Shown here: in pieces, positions 1-5,990 of the stretch | Position numbering within the stretch: the stretch's first letter is position 1 | Layout: every line of letters starts with the position of its first letter | Assembly: GCA_011523725.1 (NCBI GenBank) | Contig: WTGD01000025.1 | Location: 1-8,212 of the forward strand | Direction: 5' to 3' | From: Nitrospinota bacterium | GTDB lineage: Bacteria > UBA8248 | Length of the DNA: 8,212 nucleotides | Position numbers and translations under genes: made by a program | The notes under the pieces: model-generated | The model's input: only the letters and a program-made list of their open reading frames with translations | What the model was told of the DNA's origin: nothing | Database searches by the model: none

Positions 1-1
1 C

Positions 2-27
2 GGGCGGACACACAGGTCCGCCCCTAC
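2..27 (-). repeat. REP-like hairpin, class I (GGGCGGAC stem)
   Basis: On the minus strand this reads GTAG, arm GGGCGGAC, loop CTGTGT, arm GTCCGCCC. The 8-bp stem is perfect. It is the left half of a 70-bp inverted doublet spanning 2-71, with an 18-bp spacer at 28-45. Confidence 0.85.
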
Positions 28-45
28 AACCCCATCTCGTTTTGC

Positions 46-71
46 GTAGGGGCGGCCCCCCGTGGCCGCCC
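46..71 (+). repeat. REP-like hairpin, class I (GGGCGGCC stem)
   Basis: Reads GTAG, arm GGGCGGCC, loop CCCCGT, arm GGCCGCCC. It is the right half of the doublet 2-71. Relative to its partner, one stem pair is changed on both arms (A-T to C-G), so pairing is kept. Confidence 0.85.
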
Positions 72-75
72 GTAT

Positions 76-106
76 CGGATATACCCATCCCCGTGGTTGC
101 GCTTCG
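76..106 (+). repeat. 31-bp dispersed repeat, left copy
   Basis: Begins CGGATAT and ends GTGGTTGCGCTTCG. It matches 6431-6461 at 29 of 31 positions in the same orientation. The internal CCCCGT-GGTTG looks like the loop and part of the right arm of a class I hairpin whose other arm is lost, so it may be a degenerate half element. Confidence 0.75.
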
Positions 107-109
107 CAT

Positions 110-135
110 GGACAGGCACGGGGGCCTGTCCCTAC
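110..135 (-). repeat. REP-like hairpin, class I (GGACAGGC stem)
   Basis: On the minus strand it reads GTAG, arm GGACAGGC, loop CCCCGT, arm GCCTGTCC. It is identical in sequence to the copy at 6347-6372, in the opposite orientation. Confidence 0.85.
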
Positions 136-160
136 GGGTTCGTTTCGAGTTCGGGGTTCC

Positions 161-186
161 GTAGGGGAGGACCCGTGTGTCCTCCC
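161..186 (+). repeat. REP-like hairpin, class I (GGGAGGAC stem)
   Basis: Reads GTAG, arm GGGAGGAC, loop CCGTGT, arm GTCCTCCC. This stem is unique in the window and differs from GGGCGGAC by one compensated base pair (C-G to A-T). Confidence 0.85.
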
Positions 187-218
187 GCCTCGCACGTCGT
201 TCTGGTCGTGAACCTGAT

Positions 219-242
219 GTAGGTCGGACATATATGTCCGAC
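219..242 (+). repeat. GTAG-footed perfect 20-bp palindrome
   Basis: GTAG (219-222) is followed by the perfect palindrome GTCGGACATATATGTCCGAC (223-242). The GTAG foot ties it to the other hairpins, although the stem is longer and there is no spacer loop. A half-site, ATATGCGGCCC, follows at 245-255. Confidence 0.75.
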
Positions 243-278
243 ATATATGCGGCCCATCACGGGCGGCGAAAAAAGGCC

Positions 279-302
279 GGGTCGCATGTATGCGACCCCT
301 AC
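279..302 (-). repeat. REP-like hairpin, class II (GGGTCGCAT stem)
   Basis: GGGTCGCAT (279-287), a 2-nt spacer, ATGCGACCC (290-298) and CTAC (299-302), so the GTAG foot is on the minus strand. ACACCCC or ACCCC-like sequence follows, as it does at 3848-3876. The 9-bp stem is perfect. Confidence 0.85.
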
Positions 303-387
303 ACCCCCTCTCCTCTGGAAGGCTTTTCTTCCACCCCCTCGTCGCATTCGTCATCCATGACACATTTACGGAATCACCCAGGTGGTT

Positions 388-415
388 TTGAATTGGAATG
401 TCCGGATGTTAAGAT
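388..415 (+). promoter_or_regulatory. Candidate sigma70-type promoter for the ABC importer
   Basis: TTGAAT (388-393) and TAAGAT (410-415) are separated by 16 bp; each matches 4 of 6 positions of the -35 and -10 consensus. It lies in the AT-rich part of the leader and would start transcription inside the inverted repeat at 416-443. The match is weak, and the host's promoter preferences are unknown. Confidence 0.25.
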
Positions 416-443
416 ATTTCCATCCAAGTTGCCAGATGGAAAT
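416..443. promoter_or_regulatory. Interrupted palindrome, possible operator
   Basis: ATTTCCATC (416-424) and GATGGAAAT (435-443) form a perfect 9-bp inverted repeat around a 10-nt spacer. It is AT-richer than its surroundings and lacks a GTAG foot, so it is not one of the hairpin repeats. Its position, about 135 bp before the binding-protein gene and just downstream of a weak promoter candidate, would suit a repressor site for sugar-responsive control. It could equally be an RNA hairpin in the leader. Confidence 0.35.
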
Positions 444-577
444 CGTTGGTTGTCGTGGAAAGTTGTGACGCGTCTTTGGAACACCCACTGATTCCGGCGC
501 ACTCAACTCACGGGGCGCCCGGAATCCTCAATAGGTCCGCTGCGCAGCGCAGACGGATCGGGAGAGGAGGCAAAACC

Positions 578-1861
578 ATGCGACGGTTCCTCATGACTCA
601 GCTCTTGGTCGGTTTCGTAACAGTGCTACTCTGGAACCCGGCTTTCGCCCAGACAAGAATCACCTGGTGGGAACACAGCAACCCGCCGCACAACAACTAC
701 TCGAAGGACCTGGTGGCGGCGTGGAACAAGAAGAACCCCAAGACTCCCGTGCAGTATGACTTTTTCGCGATGACCCCGTATTTCCAGAAGCTCACAGCGG
801 CGCTTTCCACGCGCTCGGCGGCCGACATGTTCACGCTCATCGACTTCCTGCTGCCCGGCTTCACCGCGAAGAAAGTCCTCGCACCCATTCGCCCCGAGTG
901 GCTGGGCTTCAAGGACTTGGAAGACATGAAGAAGGCCTACATTCCGGGGGCGCTGGACGGCTACATCCACAAGGGCAAACTCTACGCCATTCCGCCCATC
1001 GCTTCGGGCTTCAGCCTCTTCATCAACCGGAAGCACTTCAAGGAAGTGGGGCTGGACCCGGACAAGGACTACCCGCGCACCTGGGAAGACGTGGGCCGCA
1101 TCGGCAAAAAACTGGTGAAGATGAGGGGCAGCAGGATGGTGCGCGAGGGCTTCGATTTCGCCATGCACTCCTCCACCTGGACGATGTGGTACTTCAACAC
1201 GACGATCCGGCAATACGGGGGAGAAGTCCTCGACGCCTCCGGGAAAAAGTGCACGTCCAACAGCGAGGCGGGCGTGAAGGCCATGAACGTCCGCGCCCGG
1301 ATTGCGCACCACTACAAGGCTTCGGACCCCACCGTCAGTTTCGGCACCAACGCCCTGCCGGCCGACGACATCCCCAAGGGGCGCGTCTCCATGTTCATCA
1401 CCCACGCGGGGAGCGTGGCGCAGTTCGGCCCCAAGATGATGAAGGACCTGAAAGTGGTGCCCTTCCCGCAGGTGGACCCCAGCAAGCCCGTGACGCCGAT
1501 TTACGGCTTCGCCATGGCGGTGAATCCCCATATTTCAGAGGCGAAGCAGAAGATAGTGCACGCTGTACTGAAACACGTCGTCAACGACTCGAAAACCTGG
1601 TACGAGAGGACCTCCTATCCCCATCCCGACAAGAACTTCCTGAACCTCCCCGGGATGGAGGAGGCGCGTACGAAAAACTACCTGGGCGTGTTCGTCAAGG
1701 ACATCTCGAACGGGCGCTTCCTGCAGCGCTCCGACAAGATACTCGAGCTCAACCAGGCCATTCACCGGGCGATGGAGCGCGTGGTCCTGAAGAAGGAAGA
1801 CTCCAAAAAGTCGCTCGACCAGGCGTGTAAGGAAATCGACGCGGCGCTGGCCAAGAAGTAG
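578..1861 (+). CDS. Extracellular solute-binding protein of a CUT1-type sugar ABC transporter
   Basis: Captures the substrate in the periplasm and delivers it to the permease pair encoded next. The 427-residue length is usual for family 1 (MalE/UgpB-like) binding proteins. Residues 1-24 form a Sec signal peptide: Arg2-Arg3, a hydrophobic core and an AFA/Q cleavage site; no lipobox cysteine is present, so the mature protein should be soluble. The mature chain opens with ITWWEH, followed by helix and strand patterns typical of the N-lobe (LVAAWNKKNP), and later PIYGFAMAVNP, as seen in sugar-binding proteins. The ATG at 578 was chosen because GAGGAGG (564-570) lies 7 nt upstream and the signal peptide starts there; the open frame runs further upstream to 446 but that part is not protein-like. 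The substrate cannot be read from sequence; glycerol-3-phosphate, disaccharide or polyol import are all possible. The next gene starts 12 nt after the stop, indicating an operon. Confidence 0.9.
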   Translation: MRRFLMTQLLVGFVTVLLWNPAFAQTRITWWEHSNPPHNNYSKDLVAAWNKKNPKTPVQYDFFAMTPYFQKLTAALSTRSAADMFTLIDFLLPGFTAKKVLAPIRPEWLGFKDLEDMKKAYIPGALDGYIHKGKLYAIPPIASGFSLFINRKHFKEVGLDPDKDYPRTWEDVGRIGKKLVKMRGSRMVREGFDFAMHSSTWTMWYFNTTIRQYGGEVLDASGKKCTSNSEAGVKAMNVRARIAHHYKASDPTVSFGTNALPADDIPKGRVSMFITHAGSVAQFGPKMMKDLKVVPFPQVDPSKPVTPIYGFAMAVNPHISEAKQKIVHAVLKHVVNDSKTWYERTSYPHPDKNFLNLPGMEEARTKNYLGVFVKDISNGRFLQRSDKILELNQAIHRAMERVVLKKEDSKKSLDQACKEIDAALAKK

Positions 1862-1873
1862 GCTGGAGAACCG

Positions 1874-2836
1874 ATGGATCGCGAGATCGGAGCCGGGCAG
1901 GCTTCACCTTCGATGATCCGGAGATCCGCATCCCTGCTGCGGCGGTGGGCGGCCGGCGGGGGGAAACGCTCCCTCCACAGCCACCTCCGCTGGGCGGGGT
2001 TCTTCTTCGTTCTGCCTGCGCTCATCCATCTCGTCATCTTCAAGTTCTACCCCATGCTCCAGGCTTTGCGGCTGAGTTTTTTCCGCTACGACCTCATGAG
2101 CCCGCCGGTGTTCACCGGCCTTGAGAACTATAGACTCCTCTGGGAGAACCCGCTCTTTCACCAGTCTTTCTGGGTCTCGGTCAAGTACATGTTCGGGGTT
2201 TCCATCCCGGAGTGGTTCTTCGCGCTGGGCCTCGCCCTCCTCCTGAACCGTCGGATGCCGGGGAGGGCGGTCATCCGTCTGGCGTACTTCTTCCCCATTG
2301 CGATGTCGCAGATCGTCGTGGCCATGGTGTGGAAGTTCATGTACCACCCCTTCGGCCTGGTGAACACGATCCTGGAGACTTTCGGCGTCGGCCGCATCAA
2401 CTGGCTCTCGATGGAGGAATCCGCGCTGCCCGCCCTCATCGCCATCGGCATCTGGCGGGGCATCCCGCTGTTCGGCGTGATCTACCTGGCGGGCTTACAG
2501 GCCATCCCGAAGGAGTATCACGAGGCGGCCATCATCGACGGCGCGGGCGTGTTCCAGCGCTTCTTTTACGTGACGGTCCCCCTGCTTCTTCCCACGATAA
2601 TGTTCGTCATGGTGTTGTCTCTCCTCTCGGCCGTAAAAGTGTTCCTGAACCCGCTGGTCATGACCGAAGGCGGCCCCAACGGGACCACCCGGGTGCTCCC
2701 GTACTTCATCTACGAGACGGGTTTCGCCTTCTTCCGTATGGGGGAGGCCGCCGCGGCGTCGATGGTGCTGTTCGTCTTTCTTTTCGGCCTGACCCTGATA
2801 CAGCTGCGGCTCCTGCGCCGGGGAGGTGTGGAATGA
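1874..2836 (+). CDS. Sugar ABC transporter permease, MalF/UgpA-like
   Basis: First inner-membrane permease of the importer, 320 residues. After a basic cytoplasmic N-terminus (about 1-38), membrane segments are visible near residues 41-60, 105-124, 134-154, 186-207, 235-258 and 295-314. The cytoplasmic EAA loop that docks on the ATPase is clear: EAAIIDGAG at 217-225, then prolines 236 and 240. TEGGPNGTT at 264-272 is the usual motif ahead of the last segment in MalF/UgpA-type subunits. The ATG at 1874 has GGAG (1865-1868) 5 nt ahead; ATG 1913 (MIRRS) is an alternative start that would lose 13 residues without touching the membrane domain. Its stop overlaps the next start as ATGA, so the two permeases are translationally coupled, in agreement with a heterodimeric channel. 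Confidence 0.93.
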   Translation: MDREIGAGQASPSMIRRSASLLRRWAAGGGKRSLHSHLRWAGFFFVLPALIHLVIFKFYPMLQALRLSFFRYDLMSPPVFTGLENYRLLWENPLFHQSFWVSVKYMFGVSIPEWFFALGLALLLNRRMPGRAVIRLAYFFPIAMSQIVVAMVWKFMYHPFGLVNTILETFGVGRINWLSMEESALPALIAIGIWRGIPLFGVIYLAGLQAIPKEYHEAAIIDGAGVFQRFFYVTVPLLLPTIMFVMVLSLLSAVKVFLNPLVMTEGGPNGTTRVLPYFIYETGFAFFRMGEAAAASMVLFVFLFGLTLIQLRLLRRGGVE

Positions 2837-3666
2837 GACGAAAGACGATGCTCCGCCTGGGCGGCGCCCTCATATCCCTGCTCACGGTTGGGGGCGTCGT
2901 GGTGATGCTCCTTCCCTACTTCTGGATGGTCTCCTCCTCCATCAAGACGGGGATTGAGGTTTTCGATCTCCCCATTAAGTGGATACCGGATGAGATCCAG
3001 TGGGTGAACTACCCCAACGCCCTGTCCAAAGGGGCTTTCGGGGTCTATTTCTACAACAGCTTCGTCGTGGCTTTTGCGGTCATGGCGGGGAACCTCGTTT
3101 TCTGCACCCTGGCGGGCTACGGCCTGGCCAAGTTCCGCTTCCGCCACCGGGAGTTGTGCTTCCGCCTGATTCTGAGCACGCTGATGCTCCCGCTCGAGAT
3201 CGTTCTGGTGCCCACCTTCCTCGTGGTGCGGGAACTGGGCCTCGTCAATACATACGGCGGGCTGATCGCCCCGTTGGCGGTGGATGCTTTCGGCGTCTTT
3301 CTCATGCGCCAGTCCATCAGGGACATCCCGGACTCCCTCATCGAGGCGGCGCGGATGGACGGATGCAGCGAGTTCGGCATCTTCTGGCGCATCATTCTCC
3401 CCAACTGCAAGCCCGCGCTCGGCGCGCTGGCGCTGCTCGCCTTCCGCGACAACTGGGACCAGTTCCTCTGGCCGTTCATCGTGGCGACGACCGACGACTT
3501 GAAGACCTTCCCGCTCGGCCTCGCCCAGATGGAGGGCATCGATTCGGCCGCCTACCATGAAATCATGGCGCTCGCGGTCCTGGGGATGATCCCGGCGGCA
3601 TTCATCTTCCTGTTCTTCCAGCGCGCCTTCGTCCGCGGCATCACGCTCACCGGGCTCAAGGAGTAA
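2833..3666 (+). CDS. Sugar ABC transporter permease, MalG/UgpE-like
   Basis: Second permease of the heterodimer, 277 residues, the usual MalG/UgpE length. The first membrane segment is at about 12-33, with PYFWMVSSSIKT right after it, a family hallmark. Further segments lie near 76-98, 111-131, 140-158, 194-215 and 245-262. The EAA loop reads EAARMDGCSEFGIFWRIILP at 171-190, and the C-terminal QRAFVRGITLTGLKE resembles the conserved tail of this subunit. The start at 2833 overlaps the previous stop by 4 nt (ATGA) and is preceded by GGAGG (2822-2826), 6 nt away. Longer upstream readings in this frame overlap the first permease and are not real. A strong hairpin (3709-3735) and a repeat-bearing gap follow before the ATPase gene. 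Confidence 0.94.
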   Translation: MRRKTMLRLGGALISLLTVGGVVVMLLPYFWMVSSSIKTGIEVFDLPIKWIPDEIQWVNYPNALSKGAFGVYFYNSFVVAFAVMAGNLVFCTLAGYGLAKFRFRHRELCFRLILSTLMLPLEIVLVPTFLVVRELGLVNTYGGLIAPLAVDAFGVFLMRQSIRDIPDSLIEAARMDGCSEFGIFWRIILPNCKPALGALALLAFRDNWDQFLWPFIVATTDDLKTFPLGLAQMEGIDSAAYHEIMALAVLGMIPAAFIFLFFQRAFVRGITLTGLKE

Positions 3667-3708
3667 GGAACATGAAAGCGCCTTTGCGAAACTTGTTTTC
3701 AGCCGGCA

Positions 3709-3735
3709 GGACCGTGAAGACTCGTCTTCCGGTCC
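3709..3735 (+). terminator. Strong hairpin after the permease genes, possible terminator or mRNA stabiliser
   Basis: GGACCG (3709-3714), a bulged T, GAAGAC (3716-3721), TC, GTCTTC (3724-3729) and CGGTCC (3730-3735) give a 12-bp stem with one bulge. No T-run follows, so intrinsic termination is not assured. It begins 43 nt after the permease stop and has no GTAG foot. It may lower read-through into the ATPase gene or protect the upstream mRNA from 3' exonucleases. Confidence 0.5.
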
Positions 3736-3740
3736 CATGC

Positions 3741-3759
3741 GGGGATGTTGTAAAACCCC
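3741..3759 (-). repeat. TTTTTCAACA-family repeat, degenerate copy
   Basis: GGGGATGTTGTAAAACCCC, with GGGG/CCCC ends that can pair. Read on the minus strand it resembles the other four copies (GGG, T-rich run, CAACA, CCC). It is inverted relative to the copy at 3977-3997, and together they bracket the REP-like hairpins of this gap. Confidence 0.6.
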
Positions 3760-3783
3760 TTACGGTTCGGGCGAGATTCTATT

Positions 3784-3814
3784 GTAGGTGGCGGCCCCTC
3801 CTCGGGGCCGCCCC
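3784..3814 (+). repeat. REP-like hairpin, variant with TCCTC loop
   Basis: GTAG (3784-3787), then arm GGCGGCCCC (3790-3798), loop TCCTC and arm GGGGCCGCC (3804-3812). The 9-bp stem is perfect, with one T-C mismatch below it. It shares its loop with 5991-6019. Confidence 0.8.
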
Positions 3815-3847
3815 ACACATATATGCGGCCCTTCTAGCCCGGCATGC

Positions 3848-3871
3848 GGGTCGCATGTATGCGACCCCTAC
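3848..3871 (-). repeat. REP-like hairpin, class II (GGGTCGCAT stem)
   Basis: Same as 279-302: GGGTCGCAT, GT, ATGCGACCC, CTAC, followed by ACCCC. The preceding ACATATATGCGGCCC (3817-3831) is also identical to 241-255, so a longer module is shared between the two loci, with spacers of 23 and 16 nt. Confidence 0.85.
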
Positions 3872-3976
3872 ACCCCAAATGCGGAATGATGGGACATGGC
3901 GACCTCATGGGGCGGACGCATGGAAACGCTCCCGCAATCTCTCACCCATCGGTGGGGGATGGATTCCAGGCGAGAA

Positions 3977-3997
3977 GGGGTTTTTTCAACAGCCCCC
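3977..3997 (+). repeat. TTTTTCAACA-family repeat
   Basis: GGGG, TTTTTT, CAACAG, CCCCC. Similarity to the copy at 6084-6103 (reverse complement) continues outwards through a G-run and a GGAAT/ATTCC segment to about 4016, so the repeat unit is nearer 40 bp here. Confidence 0.65.
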
Positions 3998-4059
3998 ATG
4001 GAGGGGGAATCATTCCACGCGGGTGTCCAAAGTGCTTCTCGCAGAGAGGGGAATTTGAG

Positions 4060-5139
4060 ATGGGAGAAGTGCTGCTCGAGGACCTCACCAAGGACTTCGG
4101 CGAGGTGGTCGCGGTCAAGGAGGTGAATCTCACCATCCACGACGGGGAGTTCGTGGTGCTGCTGGGGCCTTCGGGGTGCGGCAAGACCACAACGCTCCGG
4201 ATGATCGCGGGTCTCGAGGAGATCACGAGCGGGCGCATCCTCCTCGACGGCCGCGTGCTGAACGACGTGCATCCGCGCGACCGCGACATCGCCATGGTGT
4301 TCCAGAACTACGCGCTCTACCCCCACATGAGCGTCTACAAGAACATGGCCTTCGGCCTCAAGATGCGCAAGGTCGACAAGGGCGAGATCGACCGCAGGGT
4401 CAAGAGCGCCGCCGGCATCCTGGGGATCGAGACCCTGCTCGGGCGCTACCCGGGCAAGCTCTCCGGCGGGCAGCGCCAGCGCGTCGCGCTCGGGCGAGCC
4501 ATCGTGCGCGACCCGCGCGTCTTCCTCTTCGACGAGCCCCTCTCGAACCTCGACGCCAAGCTGCGGGTCCAGACCCGGGTGGAACTCCTCAAGCTCCACC
4601 AGCACCTCGCCGCCACCTCGGTCTACGTCACGCACGATCAGGTCGAGGCGATGACCATGGGGGACAGGATCGTGGTCATGCACGAAGGGGTCATCCAGCA
4701 GGTCGGCCCCCCGATGGAGGTATACCAGAACCCGGCGAACCAGTTCGTGGCGGGCTTCATCGGGAGTCCCGCGATGAACTTCCTCTCCGCCACGGTGCGC
4801 GCCGAAGAAGGGCGGATATTCCTCGAAGGCGCCGGCTTCCGGGTTCCCCTGCCGGCGGAGCGCGCGGGCGGGCTTGAGGGACGCGAGGGCGGGGAGGTCG
4901 TATTCGGGATCCGGCCCGAAGACATGCGCCTGGACGCCGAAGGCGGGATCGACGGGGCGGTCGAGATCATCGAGCCGGTGGGGTCGGACATCTTCCTCGA
5001 CCTGAGCGTGGGTGGCGCCTCCCTCACCGCGCGGGTGGAGACCAGCGTCCATGTGAGCCAGGGGGAGAGCGTCCGCCTCCGCCCCGACCCGGGGCGCCTC
5101 CACGCTTTCGACCCCGCGACGGGCGCGACGTTGATCTGA
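4060..5139 (+). CDS. ugpC: Sugar ABC transporter ATP-binding protein, UgpC/MalK/MsmX family
   Basis: Cytoplasmic ATPase that powers the importer, 359 residues, normal for the MalK/UgpC group. Seen in order: Walker A GPSGCGKTT (36-44), Q-loop Gln82 in VFQNYALYPHM, signature LSGGQRQR (134-141), Walker B VFLFDEP (154-160), D-loop SNLDAK (162-167) and H-loop His192 in YVTHDQ. The C-terminal third (about 235-359) is the regulatory TOBE region, with FGIRPEDM marking its core. The start at 4060 has AGGGG (4046-4050) 9 nt upstream and begins the domain directly; the frame extends upstream to 3844 but through repeat sequence. It is the only ATPase here and very likely serves the adjacent permeases, yet the 393-bp gap suggests it may be expressed separately. 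MsmX-type ATPases can serve several importers. The symbol reflects the family, not a proven substrate. Confidence 0.92.
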   Translation: MGEVLLEDLTKDFGEVVAVKEVNLTIHDGEFVVLLGPSGCGKTTTLRMIAGLEEITSGRILLDGRVLNDVHPRDRDIAMVFQNYALYPHMSVYKNMAFGLKMRKVDKGEIDRRVKSAAGILGIETLLGRYPGKLSGGQRQRVALGRAIVRDPRVFLFDEPLSNLDAKLRVQTRVELLKLHQHLAATSVYVTHDQVEAMTMGDRIVVMHEGVIQQVGPPMEVYQNPANQFVAGFIGSPAMNFLSATVRAEEGRIFLEGAGFRVPLPAERAGGLEGREGGEVVFGIRPEDMRLDAEGGIDGAVEIIEPVGSDIFLDLSVGGASLTARVETSVHVSQGESVRLRPDPGRLHAFDPATGATLI

Positions 5140-5359
5140 AGGGTGGCGTAAGGCTACTATCTGTTCGTGTGTATGGTTGTCCTGAAACTGGTGGATTACC
5201 TGCCCGTCACGCTTTCATAGCCGCCATCGATGAACTTCACACCGGAGACCCCGCTCGCACGTTGAGGGAAGCAGCGTAGTCGACGCCGGTTTGCGTTTCG
5301 GACGGACGATACAGACAAGTGATGATGTGCAGGCAGAGCCGCCACAACGGAGATTGATC
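5140..5359. other. Intergenic stretch before msrA
   Basis: This 220-bp gap contains none of the GTAG hairpins found in the other larger gaps. I see no convincing terminator with a T-run or promoter. A short reverse-strand reading is discussed among the rejected items. Confidence 0.5.
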
Positions 5360-5968
5360 ATGAAATGGACCATTCTGACGATTGCCGCCGTGTTTTTACT
5401 CTGCACGCAGGCTGTGAGCGCGCAGAATCTCGAAAAGGCGATCTTCGCCGGCGGCTGCTTCTGGTGCGTGGAGTCTGATTTCGACAAGGTGCCGGGCGTG
5501 GTCTCGACGACTTCGGGCTATACCGGCGGCAAGACCAAAAACCCGACCTACAAGCAGGTCACCTATGGCGACACGGGGCACTACGAGGCGGTGGAGATCA
5601 CCTACGATCCGGCGAAGGTCAGCTATGAGGCGCTGCTCACCGCCTTCTGGCACTCGGTCGACCCGACCGACGACGGCGGCCAGTTCTGCGACCGGGGCGA
5701 TTCCTACCGCACCGCCGTCTTCGCCTTTAACGAGAAGCAGCGCAAGGCGGCGGAGGCCTCCAGGAAGGCGGCGGAAAAGAAGCTCGGTAAAAAGATCGTC
5801 ACCCCGATACTCGCCGCCGCGGCTTTCTACCCCGCCGAGTATTACCACCAGAACTATTACAAGAATAACTCGTTCCGCTACCGCTACTACCGCTTCTCGT
5901 GCGGCCGCGACAACAGGCTCAGGGACCTCTGGGGCAAAGACGCCTTCAAGGGCATCCCGAAAAACTAA
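5360..5968 (+). CDS. msrA: Peptide-methionine (S)-S-oxide reductase MsrA, secreted form
   Basis: Reduces the S-epimer of methionine sulfoxide in proteins, repairing oxidative damage. The 202-residue product has a signal peptide (about 1-21, ending VSA/Q), so it should act in the periplasm or outside. The catalytic motif GGCFWC lies at 31-36, with Cys33 the nucleophile; GYTGG (53-57), YGDTGHYEAVEI (69-80), FWHSVDPT (96-103) and AEYYHQNY (159-166) are the family core. Cys181 in SCGRDNRL is the likely resolving cysteine; Cys36 and Cys110 are others. The ATG at 5360 follows CGGAG (5348-5352) by 7 nt; an open frame back to 5291 would put residues before the leader and is not used. No msrB, thioredoxin or methionine sulfoxide partner is beside it, so it seems monocistronic. 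A REP-like hairpin begins 23 nt after the stop. Confidence 0.95.
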   Translation: MKWTILTIAAVFLLCTQAVSAQNLEKAIFAGGCFWCVESDFDKVPGVVSTTSGYTGGKTKNPTYKQVTYGDTGHYEAVEITYDPAKVSYEALLTAFWHSVDPTDDGGQFCDRGDSYRTAVFAFNEKQRKAAEASRKAAEKKLGKKIVTPILAAAAFYPAEYYHQNYYKNNSFRYRYYRFSCGRDNRLRDLWGKDAFKGIPKN

Positions 5969-5990
5969 TGATAACGCGCCGCTCCGCCTC

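Larger units (their letters stand above)
1..577. other. Gene-free region upstream of the ABC importer, repeat cluster plus leader
   Basis: No credible gene lies here; the open frames that cross it have arginine- and proline-rich translations drawn from the repeats and no family resemblance. Positions 1-306 are packed with six GTAG-footed hairpins (listed separately) and a 31-bp dispersed repeat. A small hairpin, TGGAAG (316-321), loop GCTTTT, CTTCCA (328-333), follows. From about 340 the base composition becomes more AT-rich, as expected of a promoter region, and includes an interrupted palindrome at 416-443. Closer to the first gene are an imperfect inverted repeat, ATTCCGG (491-497) with CCGGAAT (519-525), and a perfect 12-bp palindrome CGCTGCGCAGCG (538-549) just ahead of the ribosome binding site. 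Regulatory roles for these are inference. Confidence 0.7.
3667..4059. other. Repeat-bearing gap inside the importer cluster
   Basis: This 393-bp gap between the second permease and its ATPase holds a strong imperfect hairpin (3709-3735), two REP-like hairpins (3784-3814 and 3848-3871), a half-site ATATGCGGCCC (3821-3831) and two inverted copies of the TTTTTCAACA motif (3741-3759 and 3977-3997). Past 3997 there are small palindromes: CCCCC/GGGGG around ATGGA (3993-4007) and GGAATCATTCC (4006-4016). An open frame starting at 3672 with a plausible ribosome binding site is formed mainly of repeat sequence and is not called. Confidence 0.7.

Noticed and set aside
1..306. Could the repeat cluster be a CRISPR array?
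   Set aside because: Units are palindromic, alternate in orientation, differ in stem sequence and have no regular spacer length. No cas gene is present.
177..491. 104-codon open frame crossing the left repeat cluster.
   Set aside because: It is built from palindromic repeats and AT-rich leader, has no ribosome binding site and no protein-like pattern.
538..549. Perfect 12-bp palindrome CGCTGCGCAGCG close to the binding-protein ribosome binding site as an operator.
   Set aside because: A GC-rich palindrome this short is easily found by chance in such DNA, and nothing else supports regulation at this site.
626..1531. Long minus-strand open frame opposite the binding-protein gene, and similar ones opposite the permeases, ATPase and exonuclease.
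   Set aside because: These are antisense shadows of GC-rich genes: His, Arg and Val rich translations without domains, while the opposite strand encodes clear families.
3672..4058. Open frame of 128 codons right after the second permease, with a plausible TAAGGAA ribosome binding site.
   Set aside because: Most of its translation comes from the repeat elements, it is rich in Arg, Pro and Trp, it resembles no family I know, and its end abuts the ATPase start. A remnant of a lost gene's start is possible but cannot be shown.
5196..5290. Reverse-strand reading ending in VKFIDGGYESVTGR, resembling the C-terminal VDGG motif of short-chain dehydrogenases.
   Set aside because: Only about 30 residues with no start, no upstream dehydrogenase and a weak motif. 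The resemblance may be chance; a translated search of the gap would settle it.
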